Origin: Lachnospiraceae bacterium
GTDB taxonomy: Bacteria > Bacillota > Clostridia > Lachnospirales > Lachnospiraceae
DNA length: 5,841 nt
Reading direction: 5' to 3'
NCBI GenBank assembly: GCA_020860745.1
Contig: JAJBTR010000136.1
Coordinates: 1-5,841, forward strand
Shown here: piece by piece, positions 5,701-5,841 of the stretch
Layout of the letters: every line of letters begins with the position of its first letter
Position numbering within the stretch: position 1 is the first letter of the stretch
Made by a program: the position numbers and the translations under genes
The notes under the pieces: model-generated
What the model saw: the letters and a program-made list of their open reading frames with translations, nothing else
Told to the model about the DNA's origin: nothing
The model's database searches: none

Positions 5701-5729
5701 ATTCTACCACGGATCATTTTCCATTCCGG
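5701..5729 (-). promoter_or_regulatory. Candidate promoter for the M48 peptidase gene
   Basis: On the minus strand TAGAAT (5706-5701; five of six matches to TATAAT) is preceded by TGG, an extended -10. Seventeen nt further upstream lies CCGGAA (5729-5724) in the -35 position, which does not resemble TTGACA. An extended -10 can compensate for a poor -35, and a poor -35 would fit activator-dependent expression. The leader would be about 120 nt. Confidence 0.33.
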
Positions 5730-5732
5730 TAA

Positions 5733-5762
5733 TTTCTGACAGACGACCTGTTTTTCTGACAG
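5733..5762. repeat. Direct repeat TTTCTGACAG with 20-bp phasing upstream of the M48 promoter candidate
   Basis: TTTCTGACAG occurs at 5733-5742 and exactly again at 5753-5762, a 20-bp start-to-start spacing (close to two helical turns). The two sit just upstream of the -35 position of the promoter candidate. A shorter TCTGACA match recurs at 5626-5632. The spacing and position are what is expected of tandem sites for an activator such as a response regulator, but no regulator gene is visible in the window. Confidence 0.4.
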
Positions 5763-5841
5763 GCAACCGGTTATTCCTGGTATCAGCAGCCTTGGCTATG
5801 GGCAGAAGACCCTGGATTCCGGAAAGTCATATGCATTTCTG

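Larger units (their letters stand above)
5613..5822. repeat. Four copies of CCGGAAT / ATTCCGG in the M48 upstream region
   Basis: The 7-mer CCGGAAT, in either orientation, occurs at 5613-5619, 5657-5663, 5723-5729 and 5816-5822, with near matches at 5673 (ATTCCGTG) and 5771 (TATTCCTGG). The copy at 5723-5729 covers the -35 position of the promoter candidate, and the copy at 5816 is part of the 8-bp palindrome TTCCGGAA (5817-5824). Four exact copies in about 260 bp is well above chance for a 7-mer. It may be a binding site for an unknown regulator. Apart from these motifs and the promoter candidate, I see no gene in 5579-5841. Confidence 0.4.

Noticed and set aside
1..5841. CRISPR arrays, tRNA or rRNA genes, insertion sequences, integrase or attachment sites
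   Set aside because: No regularly spaced repeats, no clover-leaf with a T-loop motif, no transposase-like protein and no terminal inverted repeats were seen.

Overview
All supportable genes lie on the minus strand. Strong AGGAGG-type ribosome binding sites, a typical Gram-positive lipoprotein signal, moderate GC and the protein styles (N-terminal CxxC-X10-CxxC zinc ribbons, acidic secreted domains with DxDxDG motifs) suggest a gut-type Clostridia member, probably Lachnospiraceae. That placement is inference from style; no marker gene is present.

Layout in transcription order (high to low coordinate): a regulatory-looking leader (5579-5841) with clustered CCGGAAT motifs and a 20-bp-phased direct repeat; a membrane M48 (HtpX/Ste24-like) metallopeptidase with an N-terminal zinc ribbon (4532-5578); a plausible 66-codon small gene 29 nt downstream (4302-4502); an AT-rich leader with a weak ECF-type promoter candidate and an 8-codon micro-ORF (4090-4301); a secreted lipoprotein (3130-4089) whose reading frame continues for 62 more codons beyond a single TGA (to 2941); a coding-looking remnant with an apparent frameshift (2752-2936); and a 782-residue protein (295-2643) fusing a zinc ribbon, an ECF-type sigma factor (regions 2 and 4), one transmembrane helix and a ~400-residue extracytoplasmic domain. 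Past its stop, a second frame stays open to 183. The window ends at the Shine-Dalgarno and start codon of a further gene.

The most notable object is the sigma factor built as a one-piece transmembrane protein: DNA-binding half inside, putative sensor half outside. Such a protein would need proteolytic release, or would have to act at the membrane. A membrane metallopeptidase carrying the same zinc ribbon is encoded nearby, so it is a natural but untested candidate for the releasing enzyme, with the lipoprotein as a possible cell-surface partner. Against this, the locus shows up to three signs of gene decay (in-frame TGA in the lipoprotein, a frame switch in the remnant, an out-of-frame tail after the sigma gene), so it may be partly degraded in this strain.
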